DNA of 64,000 nt from Cryobacterium sp. N22 (GTDB lineage: Bacteria > Actinomycetota > Actinomycetes > Actinomycetales > Microbacteriaceae): contig NZ_PJJP01000032.1 of NCBI RefSeq assembly GCF_002929555.1, forward strand, positions 117,511-181,510, given 5' to 3'. Both the position numbers and the translations under genes were made by a program. Shown here one piece after another: positions 8,875-20,783 of this stretch. Every line of letters starts with the position of its first letter. Positions within the stretch are counted from its first letter, which is position 1. The notes under the pieces are model-generated. The model was given only the letters and a program-made list of their open reading frames with translations, was not told where the DNA came from and did no database searches.

Positions 8875-9117
8875 ATGGCACGCACAAATCCCCGAACCAA
8901 GCCCGCCCGCCCCGAGGCCCGCGCGGGCGAGGACGCCCCGAACGCCGTCTGGTTCAAGCCGGTGATGTTCGGTTTCATGCTCATCGGGCTGGCCTGGATC
9001 ATCGTCTTCTACGTGAGCCAGGGCGCCCTGCCCGTCGCAGCGTTCGGGTCGTGGAACATCCTCGTCGGTTTCGGGATCGCCTTCATCGGCTTCCTGATGA
9101 CCACCCGCTGGCGCTGA
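8875..9117 (+). CDS. crgA: Cell division protein CrgA
   Basis: Small membrane protein (80 aa) that in mycobacteria and Streptomyces links FtsZ, FtsI and PBPs at the septum. A charged N-terminus (MARTNPRTKPARPEA) is followed by NAVWFKPVMFGFMLIGLAWI, YVSQGALPV and a second hydrophobic segment, WNILVGFGIAFIGFLMTT, ending WR: the typical two-helix CrgA layout. The ATG at 8875 is the only start giving the family length. It is divergent from the sortase and convergent with the rhomboid gene. Confidence 0.93.
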   Translation: MARTNPRTKPARPEARAGEDAPNAVWFKPVMFGFMLIGLAWIIVFYVSQGALPVAAFGSWNILVGFGIAFIGFLMTTRWR

Positions 9118-9170
9118 GCCCGGTTGTTCACCACCCGTTCCGCGTGAATTAACCACCCGTTCGGGTAGTC

Positions 9171-9239
9171 AATTACAGCCGTGTAATTATCCCCAATGTG
9201 GAAACTCCTGTGGATAACTTTCTCCCCGGGTGTGGATAA
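9171..9239. promoter_or_regulatory. DnaA-box cluster between crgA and the rhomboid gene
   Basis: Two perfect DnaA boxes TGTGGATAA occur at 9209-9217 and 9231-9239, both pointing the same way and 22 bp apart. A near-box TTATCCCCA lies at 9187-9195, and a palindrome AATTACA-GCCG-TGTAATT at 9171-9188. The region is AT-richer than its surroundings and lies between two gene ends, so it is unlikely to be a promoter. A role as DnaA-binding or titration site is inference. Confidence 0.55.
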
Positions 9240-9265
9240 CCCTGGGGAAACCGGTGCCGGACGGC

Positions 9266-10111
9266 CTAGATGAAGAGCTTGCTCAGGCTCAGCACCACGA
9301 GCAGCGCGGCGAAACCGCTGATCAGAACGATTTGCAAGGTGCGCTTACTGCGCTGGCGGGTCTGCACGTAGATTAGGCCGATGACCGCACCACCGATGAG
9401 GCCGCCCACGTGGGCCTGCCAGGCCACGTTGAGCCCGGGCAGGAAGCCGATCACGAGGTTGATACCCACCAGGATCAACAGTTGGGTGGCGTTGCCGCCG
9501 AGCTTGCGCTGGATGACGAGGAACGCGCCCATCAGGCCGAAGATCGCTCCGGAGGCGCCGACCACGGCCACGCGCGGGTCGGCCAGGAACAGCACGCCGA
9601 GCGAACCGGCCAGGCCACTGAGTAGGTAGAGCGTGAGGAACCGGCCGCGTCCGAGCATCCGCTCGAGGATCTGGCCGAAGATCCACAGGGTGTACATGTT
9701 CAGCAGCACGTGGAAGAAGAACCCCGTGGAGTGCACGAGGACACTGGTCAGCATCCGCCACGGTTCGAAGGCGACCGGGTAGGAGTACACGCCGGCGTAG
9801 AGCAGCCGGTTGGTGACATCGAGTCCGGGGATGAGCTGCAGAACGAAGATGGCCAGCGTCAGGGCGATGATCGAATAGGTGACCACCGGCTCACCGGCAG
9901 CGGTCATGCGGCCGAGCCTGGTTCGGGCGGCCGATTTGGTGCGGGGCGCGTTCTGGCGCTGCTCCTGCATGCACTCGGGGCAGATGACCCCCACGGCGGC
10001 CTGAGTCTGGCACTCGGGGCAGATGGTGCGCCCGCAGCGCTGACAGAGGATGAAACTCTGCCTGCCCGGATGCCGGTAACAGAAGTTGGCGGCGGTTCCG
10101 GGCAGGCTCAT
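9266..10111 (-). CDS. Rhomboid-family intramembrane serine protease with N-terminal zinc-binding region
   Basis: Intramembrane protease of 281 aa. The first ~50 residues hold Cys/His pairs (CYRHPGRQSF, CQRCGRTICPEC, CPEC), which look like a small zinc-binding domain as seen in many actinobacterial rhomboids. The membrane part (about 75-275) has six or seven helices with the catalytic Ser in VGASGAIFGLMG and the catalytic His in WQAHVGGLIGG. Start ATG at 10111. It lies 12 bp downstream of ppiA on the same strand and is probably cotranscribed with it. Confidence 0.92.
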   Translation of the reverse strand: MSLPGTAANFCYRHPGRQSFILCQRCGRTICPECQTQAAVGVICPECMQEQRQNAPRTKSAARTRLGRMTAAGEPVVTYSIIALTLAIFVLQLIPGLDVTNRLLYAGVYSYPVAFEPWRMLTSVLVHSTGFFFHVLLNMYTLWIFGQILERMLGRGRFLTLYLLSGLAGSLGVLFLADPRVAVVGASGAIFGLMGAFLVIQRKLGGNATQLLILVGINLVIGFLPGLNVAWQAHVGGLIGGAVIGLIYVQTRQRSKRTLQIVLISGFAALLVVLSLSKLFI

Positions 10112-10123
10112 GAGCTGGTGGTC

Positions 10124-10663
10124 CTAGACCTGCTCGACGGTGATGCTCTCGATGACGACGTCGGTGAGCGGGCGGTCGCGGCCATCGGTGGGCACGGCAG
10201 CGAGCTGCTCGACGATCGCACGGGACGCCTCGTCCTCGACGGCGCCGAAGATGCTGTGCTTGCCCTGCAGCCAGGTGGTCGGCACGACGGTGATGAAGAA
10301 CTGCGAGCCGTTGGTGCCGCGGCCGCCCTGGATGCCGGCGTTTGCCATGGCGAGGACGTACGGCTGGGTGAAGTCGAGCTCGGGGTTGATTTCATCGTCG
10401 AACTGGAAGCCGGGTCCACCGGTGCCCTGGCCCAGCGGGTCGCCGGCCTGGATCATGAAGTCCTTGATGATGCGGTGGAAGACAGTCCCGTTGTACAGCG
10501 GGTCGTTGGAGGTCTTGCCCGTGGCCGGGTGCTTCCACTCGATTTCTCCGGTGGCGAGGCCAACGAAGTTCTTGACGGTCTTCGGGGCGTGGTTCCCGAA
10601 GAGGTTGACCTTGATCGGTCCGAGGGTTGTATTGAGCGTTGCGACGGCAGTGTGCTTAGACAT
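10124..10663 (-). CDS. ppiA: Peptidyl-prolyl cis-trans isomerase, cyclophilin type
   Basis: Cytoplasmic proline isomerase of 179 aa assisting protein folding. The cyclophilin core is clear: NLFGNHAPKTVKNFVGLA, active-site FHRIIKDFMIQAGDP, GTGGPGF, then NGSQFFIT and the binding-pocket Trp/His region TWLQGKHSIFGAV. No signal peptide is present, so it is a cytosolic PpiA. The ppiA locus near the gyrase genes is conserved in mycobacteria and relatives. It is divergent from the 178-aa membrane protein gene; the spacer contains palindromes. Confidence 0.95.
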   Translation of the reverse strand: MSKHTAVATLNTTLGPIKVNLFGNHAPKTVKNFVGLATGEIEWKHPATGKTSNDPLYNGTVFHRIIKDFMIQAGDPLGQGTGGPGFQFDDEINPELDFTQPYVLAMANAGIQGGRGTNGSQFFITVVPTTWLQGKHSIFGAVEDEASRAIVEQLAAVPTDGRDRPLTDVVIESITVEQV

Positions 10664-10665
10664 AG

Positions 10666-10716
10666 GGACAATTCTTGCACAGCAGGATTGTCCGAATCCG
10701 TATGCCTGTCAGGCAT
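10666..10716. promoter_or_regulatory. Palindromes in the divergent ppiA/10787 spacer
   Basis: The sequence ATGCCTGTCAGGCAT (10702-10716) is a perfect 15-bp palindrome around a central T. A second inverted pair, GGACAAT (10666-10672) and ATTGTCC (10687-10693), lies beside it. Both are between two divergent genes, where operators usually sit. No cognate regulator can be named. Confidence 0.35.
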
Positions 10717-10786
10717 TCAGAGCGCTCACAGGGTATTCAGTGGCAAGATGGGCAGTGTTCACCACAAGAAACGATGGAGGGTCCAG

Positions 10787-11323
10787 ATGAGCCTGTCACG
10801 CAAGCGCCGAAAGGAACTCACTCGTCTGCGCAAGAGCGCGGACGAACTGTGGAGTAATCAGCAGGAAGTTCTCGACCGCGCAAACGAGATCGCACGTGAA
10901 GCCGGCCGTCAGGCTGGTGTGCTCACTCGCGAAGAAGTAGTACCCCGCGTTCGCCAGGGATACGAGCACTACCTGCTCCCCGGTGTGCACGCCACCCAAG
11001 ATTTTGCCGGTGGCGTTCGCCACCAGGTCACTGACAAGGTTCTGCCGGGGATCGGAACCGCACTCGGCACTGTCATGTCGGTGGGGGATATCGCCAAGGA
11101 CGCGCGTATTGCCGCGCTCAACCGGGTTCGCTTCCAGAAGCCCGTCGTGGTTCAGAAGCAGGGCCTGGGTGCGGGAACGTACATCGCCATCGGTGTGGGC
11201 ATCGCCGCCGCAGCCGGTGTGGCTTACGCCATCTGGCAGACCTTCCGCGCCGACGATGAACTGTGGGTCTCCGAAGACGAGTCGCTCCTTGACTCGCCGA
11301 TTGAGAAGTCCACGGACATCTAG
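10787..11323 (+). CDS. Uncharacterised single-pass membrane protein
   Basis: I do not recognise a named family. The 178-aa product starts MSLSRKRRKELTRLRKSAD, with a strongly basic, helical N-terminal third likely to form an amphipathic or coiled structure. The middle part is LLPGVHATQDFAGGVRHQV. One membrane segment lies at about residues 131-152 (YIAIGVGIAAAAGVAYAIW), followed by an acidic C-terminus with DDELWVSEDE. The DELW tail recalls a short acidic D-L-W motif found in small actinobacterial proteins near gyrA, but that link is weak. The start ATG at 10787 has GATGGAGG upstream. A terminator-like hairpin follows the stop. Confidence 0.7.
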   Translation: MSLSRKRRKELTRLRKSADELWSNQQEVLDRANEIAREAGRQAGVLTREEVVPRVRQGYEHYLLPGVHATQDFAGGVRHQVTDKVLPGIGTALGTVMSVGDIAKDARIAALNRVRFQKPVVVQKQGLGAGTYIAIGVGIAAAAGVAYAIWQTFRADDELWVSEDESLLDSPIEKSTDI

Positions 11324-11336
11324 TCCGCAGCACTTT

Positions 11337-11371
11337 CAACAAGGCCATCGTCTTCGACGGGGGCCTTGTTG
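11337..11371 (+). terminator. Hairpin after the 178-aa membrane protein gene
   Basis: The arms CAACAAGGCC (11337-11346) and GGCCTTGTTG (11362-11371) are perfectly complementary over 10 bp. There is no real T-run downstream. It lies between convergent genes and may serve both strands. Confidence 0.6.
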
Positions 11372-11384
11372 CGTGTCTTGGCGC

Positions 11385-11801
11385 CTATACGCCGCTTGTC
11401 TGGCGGTGGGCGAAGATCTCGTCCATGTGCGTTTCGGCCCACAGTTTGAGTCCGCGGATCGTTTGCTGCAGGGACAGGCCGATCTCCGTCAGTTCGTAGG
11501 AGACCGTCACCGGCACGGTCGGCGTGACAGTGCGCGAGATGAGGCCGTCGGCTTCCAACGACCGCAGCGTCTGCGTGAGCATCTTGGGACTGACGCCGGC
11601 CAGGGTGCGGGCGAGTTCCGAGTAGCGCATCGCTGCGGGCTCGCCCGTGCAGTCAGGGCCGCTGCCGAGCGCGGTCAGGATCAATGTCACCCACTTGTTG
11701 GAGATGCGGTCGAGCAGTTTCTGACTCGGGCAGACCGCGAGGAAGGCGTTGTACATGGCCTTGCTTTCAGCTCTGCGCTCCGCGGCCGTCATCGTTGCCA
11801 T
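11385..11801 (-). CDS. HxlR/MarR-like winged-helix transcriptional regulator
   Basis: Regulator of 138 aa. The HxlR core is evident: CPSQKLLDRISNKWVTLIL, the recognition region LARTLAGVSPKMLTQTLRSL, and the wing LISRTVTPTVPVTVSYELTE. Cys24 sits where thiol-sensing HxlR members such as YodB and HypR carry their reactive Cys, so quinone or electrophile sensing is plausible (inference). It is transcribed divergently from an aldo-keto reductase gene, and the spacer holds a perfect palindrome that is a likely operator. Confidence 0.9.
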   Translation of the reverse strand: MATMTAAERRAESKAMYNAFLAVCPSQKLLDRISNKWVTLILTALGSGPDCTGEPAAMRYSELARTLAGVSPKMLTQTLRSLEADGLISRTVTPTVPVTVSYELTEIGLSLQQTIRGLKLWAETHMDEIFAHRQTSGV

Positions 11802-11846
11802 CTATCGCTCCCGCATCCGTGGGTGACTAACGCACCCGAAAGTGCC

Positions 11847-11873
11847 TACTTCCCGATGGGAAGTTACTTCCCC
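11847..11873. promoter_or_regulatory. Likely operator of the HxlR regulator
   Basis: ACTTCCC-GAT-GGGAAGT (11848-11864) is a perfect 17-bp interrupted palindrome. The half TACTTCCC recurs directly at 11865-11872, 18 bp after its first copy at 11847. It lies in the divergent spacer between the regulator (start 11801) and the reductase (start 11929). Family members such as YodB bind TACT-containing dyads, which this resembles. Confidence 0.6.
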
Positions 11874-11928
11874 ATACTGGCTCATGGCGCCGTGTGGCGC
11901 CACCTCGGTCCCTGTGAAAGGCACACTC

Positions 11929-12801
11929 ATGACGACAACCCGTATTTCTCTTCCCGGCGGCACCTGGGAACTCGGCGACCTGACCGTCGCCCGCTTCGGC
12001 TACGGCGCCATGCAGCTCGCGGGCCCCTGGGTCATGGGACCGCCGGCGGACCGGGACGCCGCCCTCGCCGTACTCCGTGAAGCCGTCGACCTCGGCATCA
12101 CGCACATTGACACCAGCGACGCCTACGGTCCCAGGGTCACCAACGAACTCATCCGGGAAGCGCTCCATCCCTATCCGGACACTCTCCACGTCGTGACCAA
12201 GGTGGGTGCGAACCGCGACGCCCAGGGCGGGTGGCCGACAGCCCGCGAGCCAGGGCAACTGCGTGAGCAGGTCGCGGAAAACCTCCAGTCACTCGGCCTC
12301 GAGACGCTCGGCCTGGTCAACCTTCGGCTCGGCAATGCCGAAGGTCCGGTGCCGGGTTCACTCGCCGAGTCGTTCCGCGCCCTCGTCGACATGCAGAAGG
12401 AGGGACTCATCCGGCACCTCGGCGTCAGCAATGCCACAGCCGAGCAGGTCGACGAGGCCAGGGCGATCGCGCCGATCGTCTGCGTGCAGAACATGTACAA
12501 CCTCGCCCACCGGCAGGACGATGACCTGATCGACAGGCTCGCCAGCGCCGGCATCGCCTATGTGCCCTTTTTCCCGCTCGGTGGCTTCAGCCCCCTCCAG
12601 TCCGAGGCTCTCTCGGCGGTCGCACTACGGCTGGACGCGACCATCATGTCCGTCGCCCTGGCCTGGCTGCTGCAGCGTTCACCCAACATCCTGTTGATTC
12701 CGGGCACGTCCTCTCTCGCCCACTTGCGGGAGAACCTCACCGGCGCCGCTCTCGTGCTGTCCGCCAATGACGTCGCCGAACTGGACAAGATCGGCAGCTG
12801 A
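11929..12801 (+). CDS. Aldo/keto reductase family oxidoreductase
   Basis: NAD(P)H-dependent reductase of 290 aa with a TIM-barrel AKR layout. The Asp/Tyr of the catalytic set are in HIDTSDAYGP and the Lys in VVTKVGA. The usual catalytic His position appears replaced (LGLVNLRLGN), as in some divergent AKRs. Near the C-terminus are SVALAWLLQRSPNILLIPGTSS and HLRENLTGA, the cofactor-binding part. The ATG at 11929 follows GTGAAAGG and gives a start right before the conserved fold; the frame is open further up to 11842 but that would include the operator. Neighbouring HxlR regulation suggests a detoxification role. Confidence 0.9.
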   Translation: MTTTRISLPGGTWELGDLTVARFGYGAMQLAGPWVMGPPADRDAALAVLREAVDLGITHIDTSDAYGPRVTNELIREALHPYPDTLHVVTKVGANRDAQGGWPTAREPGQLREQVAENLQSLGLETLGLVNLRLGNAEGPVPGSLAESFRALVDMQKEGLIRHLGVSNATAEQVDEARAIAPIVCVQNMYNLAHRQDDDLIDRLASAGIAYVPFFPLGGFSPLQSEALSAVALRLDATIMSVALAWLLQRSPNILLIPGTSSLAHLRENLTGAALVLSANDVAELDKIGS

Positions 12802-12910
12802 CGTGCAGACGGGCCTCGGTGCGTATCCTCCGCTGCCGAGGCCCTACGCACTGCTCGCCGACTGAGCAGCCCCTCCACCAGTCGAGCTGCGACACCCGGG
12901 CACGTCACCG
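12802..12910. other. Gene-free spacer leading into the repeat array
   Basis: GC-rich spacer after the aldo-keto reductase. Possible short stem GGGCCTCGG/CCGAGGCCC brackets 12810-12845 and could terminate transcription. No convincing coding region is seen. Confidence 0.4.
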
Positions 12911-13510
12911 GGTCTCGACAAGCTCGACCAACGAGCGACGCACGACACCCAGACACGTCGCCACCGCCCAACCGGAACACAACCATCTCCGCTGGTCAAG
13001 CCTGTCAAGACCCCGCCAGACGACCCCGCGACCGACACGCATGCGGGTCACCAGGTCTCGACAAGCTCGACCAACGAGCGGGCGCGACACCCAGACACCT
13101 CGCCACCGCCCAATCGGAACGCCACCATCTCCGCTGGTCGAGCCTGTCAAGACCCCGCGAGACGACCCCGCGACCGACACGCATGCGGGTCACCAGGTCT
13201 CGACAAGCTCGACCAACGAGCGGGCGCGACCCCCAGACACGTCGCCGCCGCCCAATCGGAACGCGACCATCTCCGCTGGTCGAGCCTGTCGAGACCCCGC
13301 CAGACGACCCCAAAACCCACCACGCACGTCACCGGGTCTCGACAAGCTCGACCAACGAGCGACGCACGACACCCAGACACGTCGCCGCCGCCCAATCGGA
13401 ACGCGACCATCTCCGCTGGTCGAGCCTGTCGAGACCCCGCGAGACGACCCCGCAACGCACCACGACCAACACTCAGGTCACCGGGTCTCGACAAGCTCGA
13501 CCAACGAGCG
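12911..13510. repeat. Tandem array of about 140-bp units containing inverted 20-mers
   Basis: Units begin at 12911, 13054, 13196, 13335 and 13484 (spacings 143, 142, 139, 149), the last one truncated near 13510. Every unit opens with TCTCGACAAGCTCGACCAA followed by CGAGCG, contains the shared block CATCTCCGCTGGTC, and then the opposite-orientation copy GGTCGAGCCTGTCGAGA (with A/G variants). Each unit can therefore fold into a long stem. Six-frame translations of this array are low-complexity repeats and I see no gene. Confidence 0.9.
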
Positions 13511-13531
13511 GCGCGCGACCCGCGGTGGGGG

Positions 13532-13684
13532 CTAGGGGCCGGAGTAGGCGTGCAGGCCGCCCTGGGCGGCGCGTGAGCGGATGCGCGGCCGCGGCTGGTG
13601 TATCGGGGCGTTCAGCTGCTCCCGGTCGAGGAGAACGCGCCTGGGGGCCGGGGGAGTGGGTCGCGCCCGGGGAGCCGGAAACAC
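13532..13684 (-). CDS. Possible 50-aa ORF, doubtful
   Basis: A - strand frame from GTG 13684 to TAG 13532 ends with QLNAPIHQPRPRIRSRAAQG followed by GLHAYSGP. Third codon positions in the last 30 codons are almost all G/C, as in real genes here, but the N-terminal part is low complexity and no ribosome site is clear. It lies just downstream of tRNA-Ala. It may be a remnant of a small gene interrupted by the repeat array. No function is suggested. Confidence 0.2.
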   Translation of the reverse strand: MFPAPRARPTPPAPRRVLLDREQLNAPIHQPRPRIRSRAAQGGLHAYSGP

Positions 13685-13733
13685 AAAACCCCCAGCCGGT
13701 GAAACGGGTGAGGGCGGTACCTCGGGATTACTG

Positions 13734-13806
13734 TGGAGCCACGGGGAATCGAACCCCGGACCTCCTGCTTGCAAAGCAGGCGCTCTACCAATTGAGCTAT
13801 GGCCCC
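13734..13806 (-). tRNA. tRNA-Ala (anticodon TGC)
   Basis: The - strand reads GGGGCCATAGCTCAATTGGT at the 5' end. The acceptor stem GGGGCCA pairs with TGGCTCC. The anticodon arm is CCTGC-TTTGCAA-GCAGG with anticodon TGC, and the T arm contains GGTTCGATTCC. The length is 73 nt including discriminator A. CCA is not encoded, so the product depends on the cca gene at 40539. Confidence 0.97.
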
Positions 13807-13865
13807 GAACCGGATCCTCACGGAATGAAGATCTGGTGGAGATGTAAGGCTATGAAAGTACTACG

Positions 13866-13939
13866 TGGGGATACCGGGATTTGAACCTGGGACCTCTTCG
13901 TTATCAGCGAAGCGCTCTAACCAACTGAGCTATATCCCC
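13866..13939 (-). tRNA. tRNA-Ile (anticodon GAT)
   Basis: The - strand reads GGGGATATAGCTCAGTTGGT at the 5' end. The acceptor stem GGGGATA pairs with TATCCCC, the anticodon arm is CTTCG-CTGATAA-CGAAG with anticodon GAT, and the T arm has GGTTCAAATCC. The length is 74 nt, without encoded CCA. The order gyrA, DUF3566, tRNA-Ile, tRNA-Ala is conserved in actinobacteria. Confidence 0.97.
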
Positions 13940-14023
13940 CCATTGGGCAGGTTTCAGACTAACGGAAACTGGCGAAAAGTCCCAATCGAGGCCGCGAGCG
14001 ACCTGCGATTGGGAACACATCCA

Positions 14024-14423
14024 TCAGTTGTTGGTGAATCCGACGAGCAGGCCTCCGGTGACCTTGACGCTCAGGTTGTACAGAACGGCGAAGATCGCGC
14101 CCAGGGCGGTCACGACGACGGCGTTGATGATGGCGACGACCACGGCGAAGCCCATCACGTTGCCGATCGACAGGATCGTCGTGAGCTCAGACGCGCTCCC
14201 GGCGATATCCGTGTACAGGGCATCGATCTGGGTGAAGATGCCGGTTCCGTTGAGCACCGTGAAGGTGAGGAACGTGGCGACGATGGTCACCACGGCCAGG
14301 CACACGGCGATCAGGAAGGACAGCTTGACGGCCGACCAGAAGTCGATGTAAACGAGCTTTAGACGTACCTGCTTGGACGACATTGCACCCCGACTCGACT
14401 TTTTGGCCAGTTTCTCGGCAACA

Positions 14424-14431
<8 letters not shown>
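14024..14431 (-). CDS. DUF3566 membrane protein
   Basis: Membrane protein of 135 aa found just downstream of gyrA across actinobacteria. After a basic N-terminus ([20 protein letters not shown]) come two long hydrophobic segments: about residues 36-58 ([21 protein letters not shown]) and about 92-118 ([21 protein letters not shown]). The motif [13 protein letters not shown] is characteristic of the family. The start at 14431 overlaps the gyrA stop at 14424-14426, indicating coupled translation. Its function is unknown; in the mycobacterial counterpart (Rv0007 locus) it is also linked to gyrase. Confidence 0.92.
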
Positions 14432-19023
<4,592 letters not shown>

Positions 19024-19102
19024 CTACCAAACACCCCAAGCCCCAACGGCCAAAACCGCCGTTTGACGCGTTTTATTCGAAGGGTTGACCTGTTTTGGCT
19101 AC

Positions 19103-19591
19103 CTAGCCGTAGGTATCGCGTGGACCACGCCCTGGGATTGATCTGGGACCCTTTTTCCAGGAGGGAGCGTTGGGTCCCTGAAAACGAATTGCGGCGATGC
19201 CGGCATCCGGGAACTTTTGCATGATCTGCGTCATGATTTCCACGCGCATCATGCGCAGCTGGGTCGCCCATGCCGTCGACTCGCAGTGCACGGTCAGGAT
19301 GCCCTCGTCGATGCCGGCCGGGGTGGAGTGTTTCGCGGTTTCCTCACCGGCGAGTTCGATCCAGGAGCCGAGCAGGTCGGACTGGGCCATCGGAGAGTTC
19401 CAGCCCAACTGCGCGGTGAGCGAATTGATGGTCTCGCCCAGTCCCCGCGGGTCCCGGCCGGCGCCGAACGGCACGCTGGAGCCGATTTGGGGGCTCGCCT
19501 TCCGCCTGGCGCGGATGCGCTTCGCGTTCGGGTCGCCGAAGACATCCTTGAATCGGAGGTAGACCTTGGCGGCTTCGCTGTGTTCAGCCAT
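19103..19591 (-). CDS. dciA: DciA-like protein (DUF721), putative DnaB-loading factor
   Basis: Protein of 162 aa with the DUF721 domain in its C-terminal half (NSLTAQLGWNSPMAQSDLLG to LRMMRVEIMTQIMQKFPDAG). DciA proteins in other bacteria load the replicative helicase DnaB where DnaC is absent; in mycobacteria this is Rv0004 between recF and gyrB. I choose ATG 19591 (MAEHSEAAKVYLRFKDVF), which overlaps the recF stop by 8 bases. The middle part is linker-like and basic (NAKRIRARRKASPQ). The gene order here is the same as in mycobacteria. Confidence 0.88.
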   Translation of the reverse strand: MAEHSEAAKVYLRFKDVFGDPNAKRIRARRKASPQIGSSVPFGAGRDPRGLGETINSLTAQLGWNSPMAQSDLLGSWIELAGEETAKHSTPAGIDEGILTVHCESTAWATQLRMMRVEIMTQIMQKFPDAGIAAIRFQGPNAPSWKKGPRSIPGRGPRDTYG

Positions 19592-20777
19592 GGTCGGCTC
19601 CGCTCTCCACCTCGGGCGCGTCAACGACTGCGCCGGCGTGGATGTGGATGGCGTGCGCCGCGAGCACCGCTGGGACGTCTTCGAAGACGGCGGCGGTGAT
19701 GAGCACCTGTTCGTACCCGGTGACGGCTTCGGCCAGGCGGCGGCGGCGGGATTGGTCGAGTTCGGCGAACACGTCGTCGAGGATCAGCACCGGGTCGCCG
19801 CTGGAGGAATCGCGTCGGAGCAGCTCGGCCGACGCGAGTTTGAGGGCGAGCGCGAAGGACCAGGATTCGCCGTGACTGGCATACCCCTTGGCGGGCAGGT
19901 TGTTGAGTTCGAAGACGAGGTCGTCGCGGTGCGGTCCGGCCAGGGTCATGCCCCGGTCCAGTTCCTTGCGGCGCAACCCGGCCAATGCGGTGCGGAAGGT
20001 GTCGGCCGTGCCGGAGCCGGAGCCGACGTTCGGGGGCGCGACGGCGGGGGAGCCGGTCTCGTCGGCTTCCTCGTCGGCGCCGAGAATGCTCAACGAGGCC
20101 ACCAGGTTCGGCCCGTGATCCGCGCCGGCCACCGACTTGTAGGCGTTGTGCAGCGGCGGCATCAGCTGGGCCACGAGATCCGCGCGCGCATCGATGATCT
20201 CGGAGCCCAGCGCCACCAGTCGTTCATCCCAAATGTCGAGGGTGCCCAGCTGGGTGGTCTTCAGGCCGGATGCCCTGGCGGATTTGAGCAGGGTGTTGCG
20301 CTGTTTGAGCACCCGGTCATAGTCGGCCAGCACCCCGGAGAACCGGGGGTTACGCAACACGAGCAGTTGGTCGAGAAAACGTCGACGGCCGGACGGGTCG
20401 CCGCGCACGAGGGCCAGGTCTTCCGGAGCGAACAGCACGCTGGAGAAATAGCGGGGGAGTTCGCGGGTTTTGATGACCGACTTGTTGATCTGTGCCCGAT
20501 TGAGTCCAGACCTGTTGATCTGCACCTCGGCGAGGATGTCCCGGCCGTTGTACTCGAGGCGGGCGCGGATGATCGCGGAGTCTTCGCCGGAGCGCACCAT
20601 CGCCCCGGTCTGGGACACCCGGTGCGAGCTCAGCGTGCTGAGAAAGCCGAGCGCTTCGACCAGATTGGTCTTGCCTTGGCCGTTGCGGCCGACGATCAGA
20701 TTGGGTCCGGCGCCGAAGGGAACCTCGGCTTCCGCATAGTTGCGGAAGTCAGTGAGGGAGAGGTGTGTGACCCGCAC
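19584..20777 (-). CDS. recF: DNA replication and repair protein RecF
   Basis: SMC-like ATPase of 397 aa that helps load RecA at gaps. It starts MRVTHLSLTDFRNYAEAEV; the Walker A is GRNGQGKTNLVEAL, the signature region contains LAGPHRDDL, and Walker B is DPVLILDDVFAELDQSRR. It lies 6 bp downstream of the gnd stop, so is cotranscribed with dnaN-gnd. Length and motifs are normal for the family. Confidence 0.97.
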   Translation of the reverse strand: MRVTHLSLTDFRNYAEAEVPFGAGPNLIVGRNGQGKTNLVEALGFLSTLSSHRVSQTGAMVRSGEDSAIIRARLEYNGRDILAEVQINRSGLNRAQINKSVIKTRELPRYFSSVLFAPEDLALVRGDPSGRRRFLDQLLVLRNPRFSGVLADYDRVLKQRNTLLKSARASGLKTTQLGTLDIWDERLVALGSEIIDARADLVAQLMPPLHNAYKSVAGADHGPNLVASLSILGADEEADETGSPAVAPPNVGSGSGTADTFRTALAGLRRKELDRGMTLAGPHRDDLVFELNNLPAKGYASHGESWSFALALKLASAELLRRDSSSGDPVLILDDVFAELDQSRRRRLAEAVTGYEQVLITAAVFEDVPAVLAAHAIHIHAGAVVDAPEVESGADHG

Positions 20778-20783
20778 TCGGGA

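Noticed and set aside
12911..13510. CRISPR-like appearance of the tandem array
   Set aside because: Units are about 140 bp, and the whole unit, not only a short repeat, is conserved. There are no unique spacers and no cas genes nearby.
13581..13884. Open frames crossing the tRNA genes
   Set aside because: Both tRNAs fold perfectly, and frames through them are chance readings.
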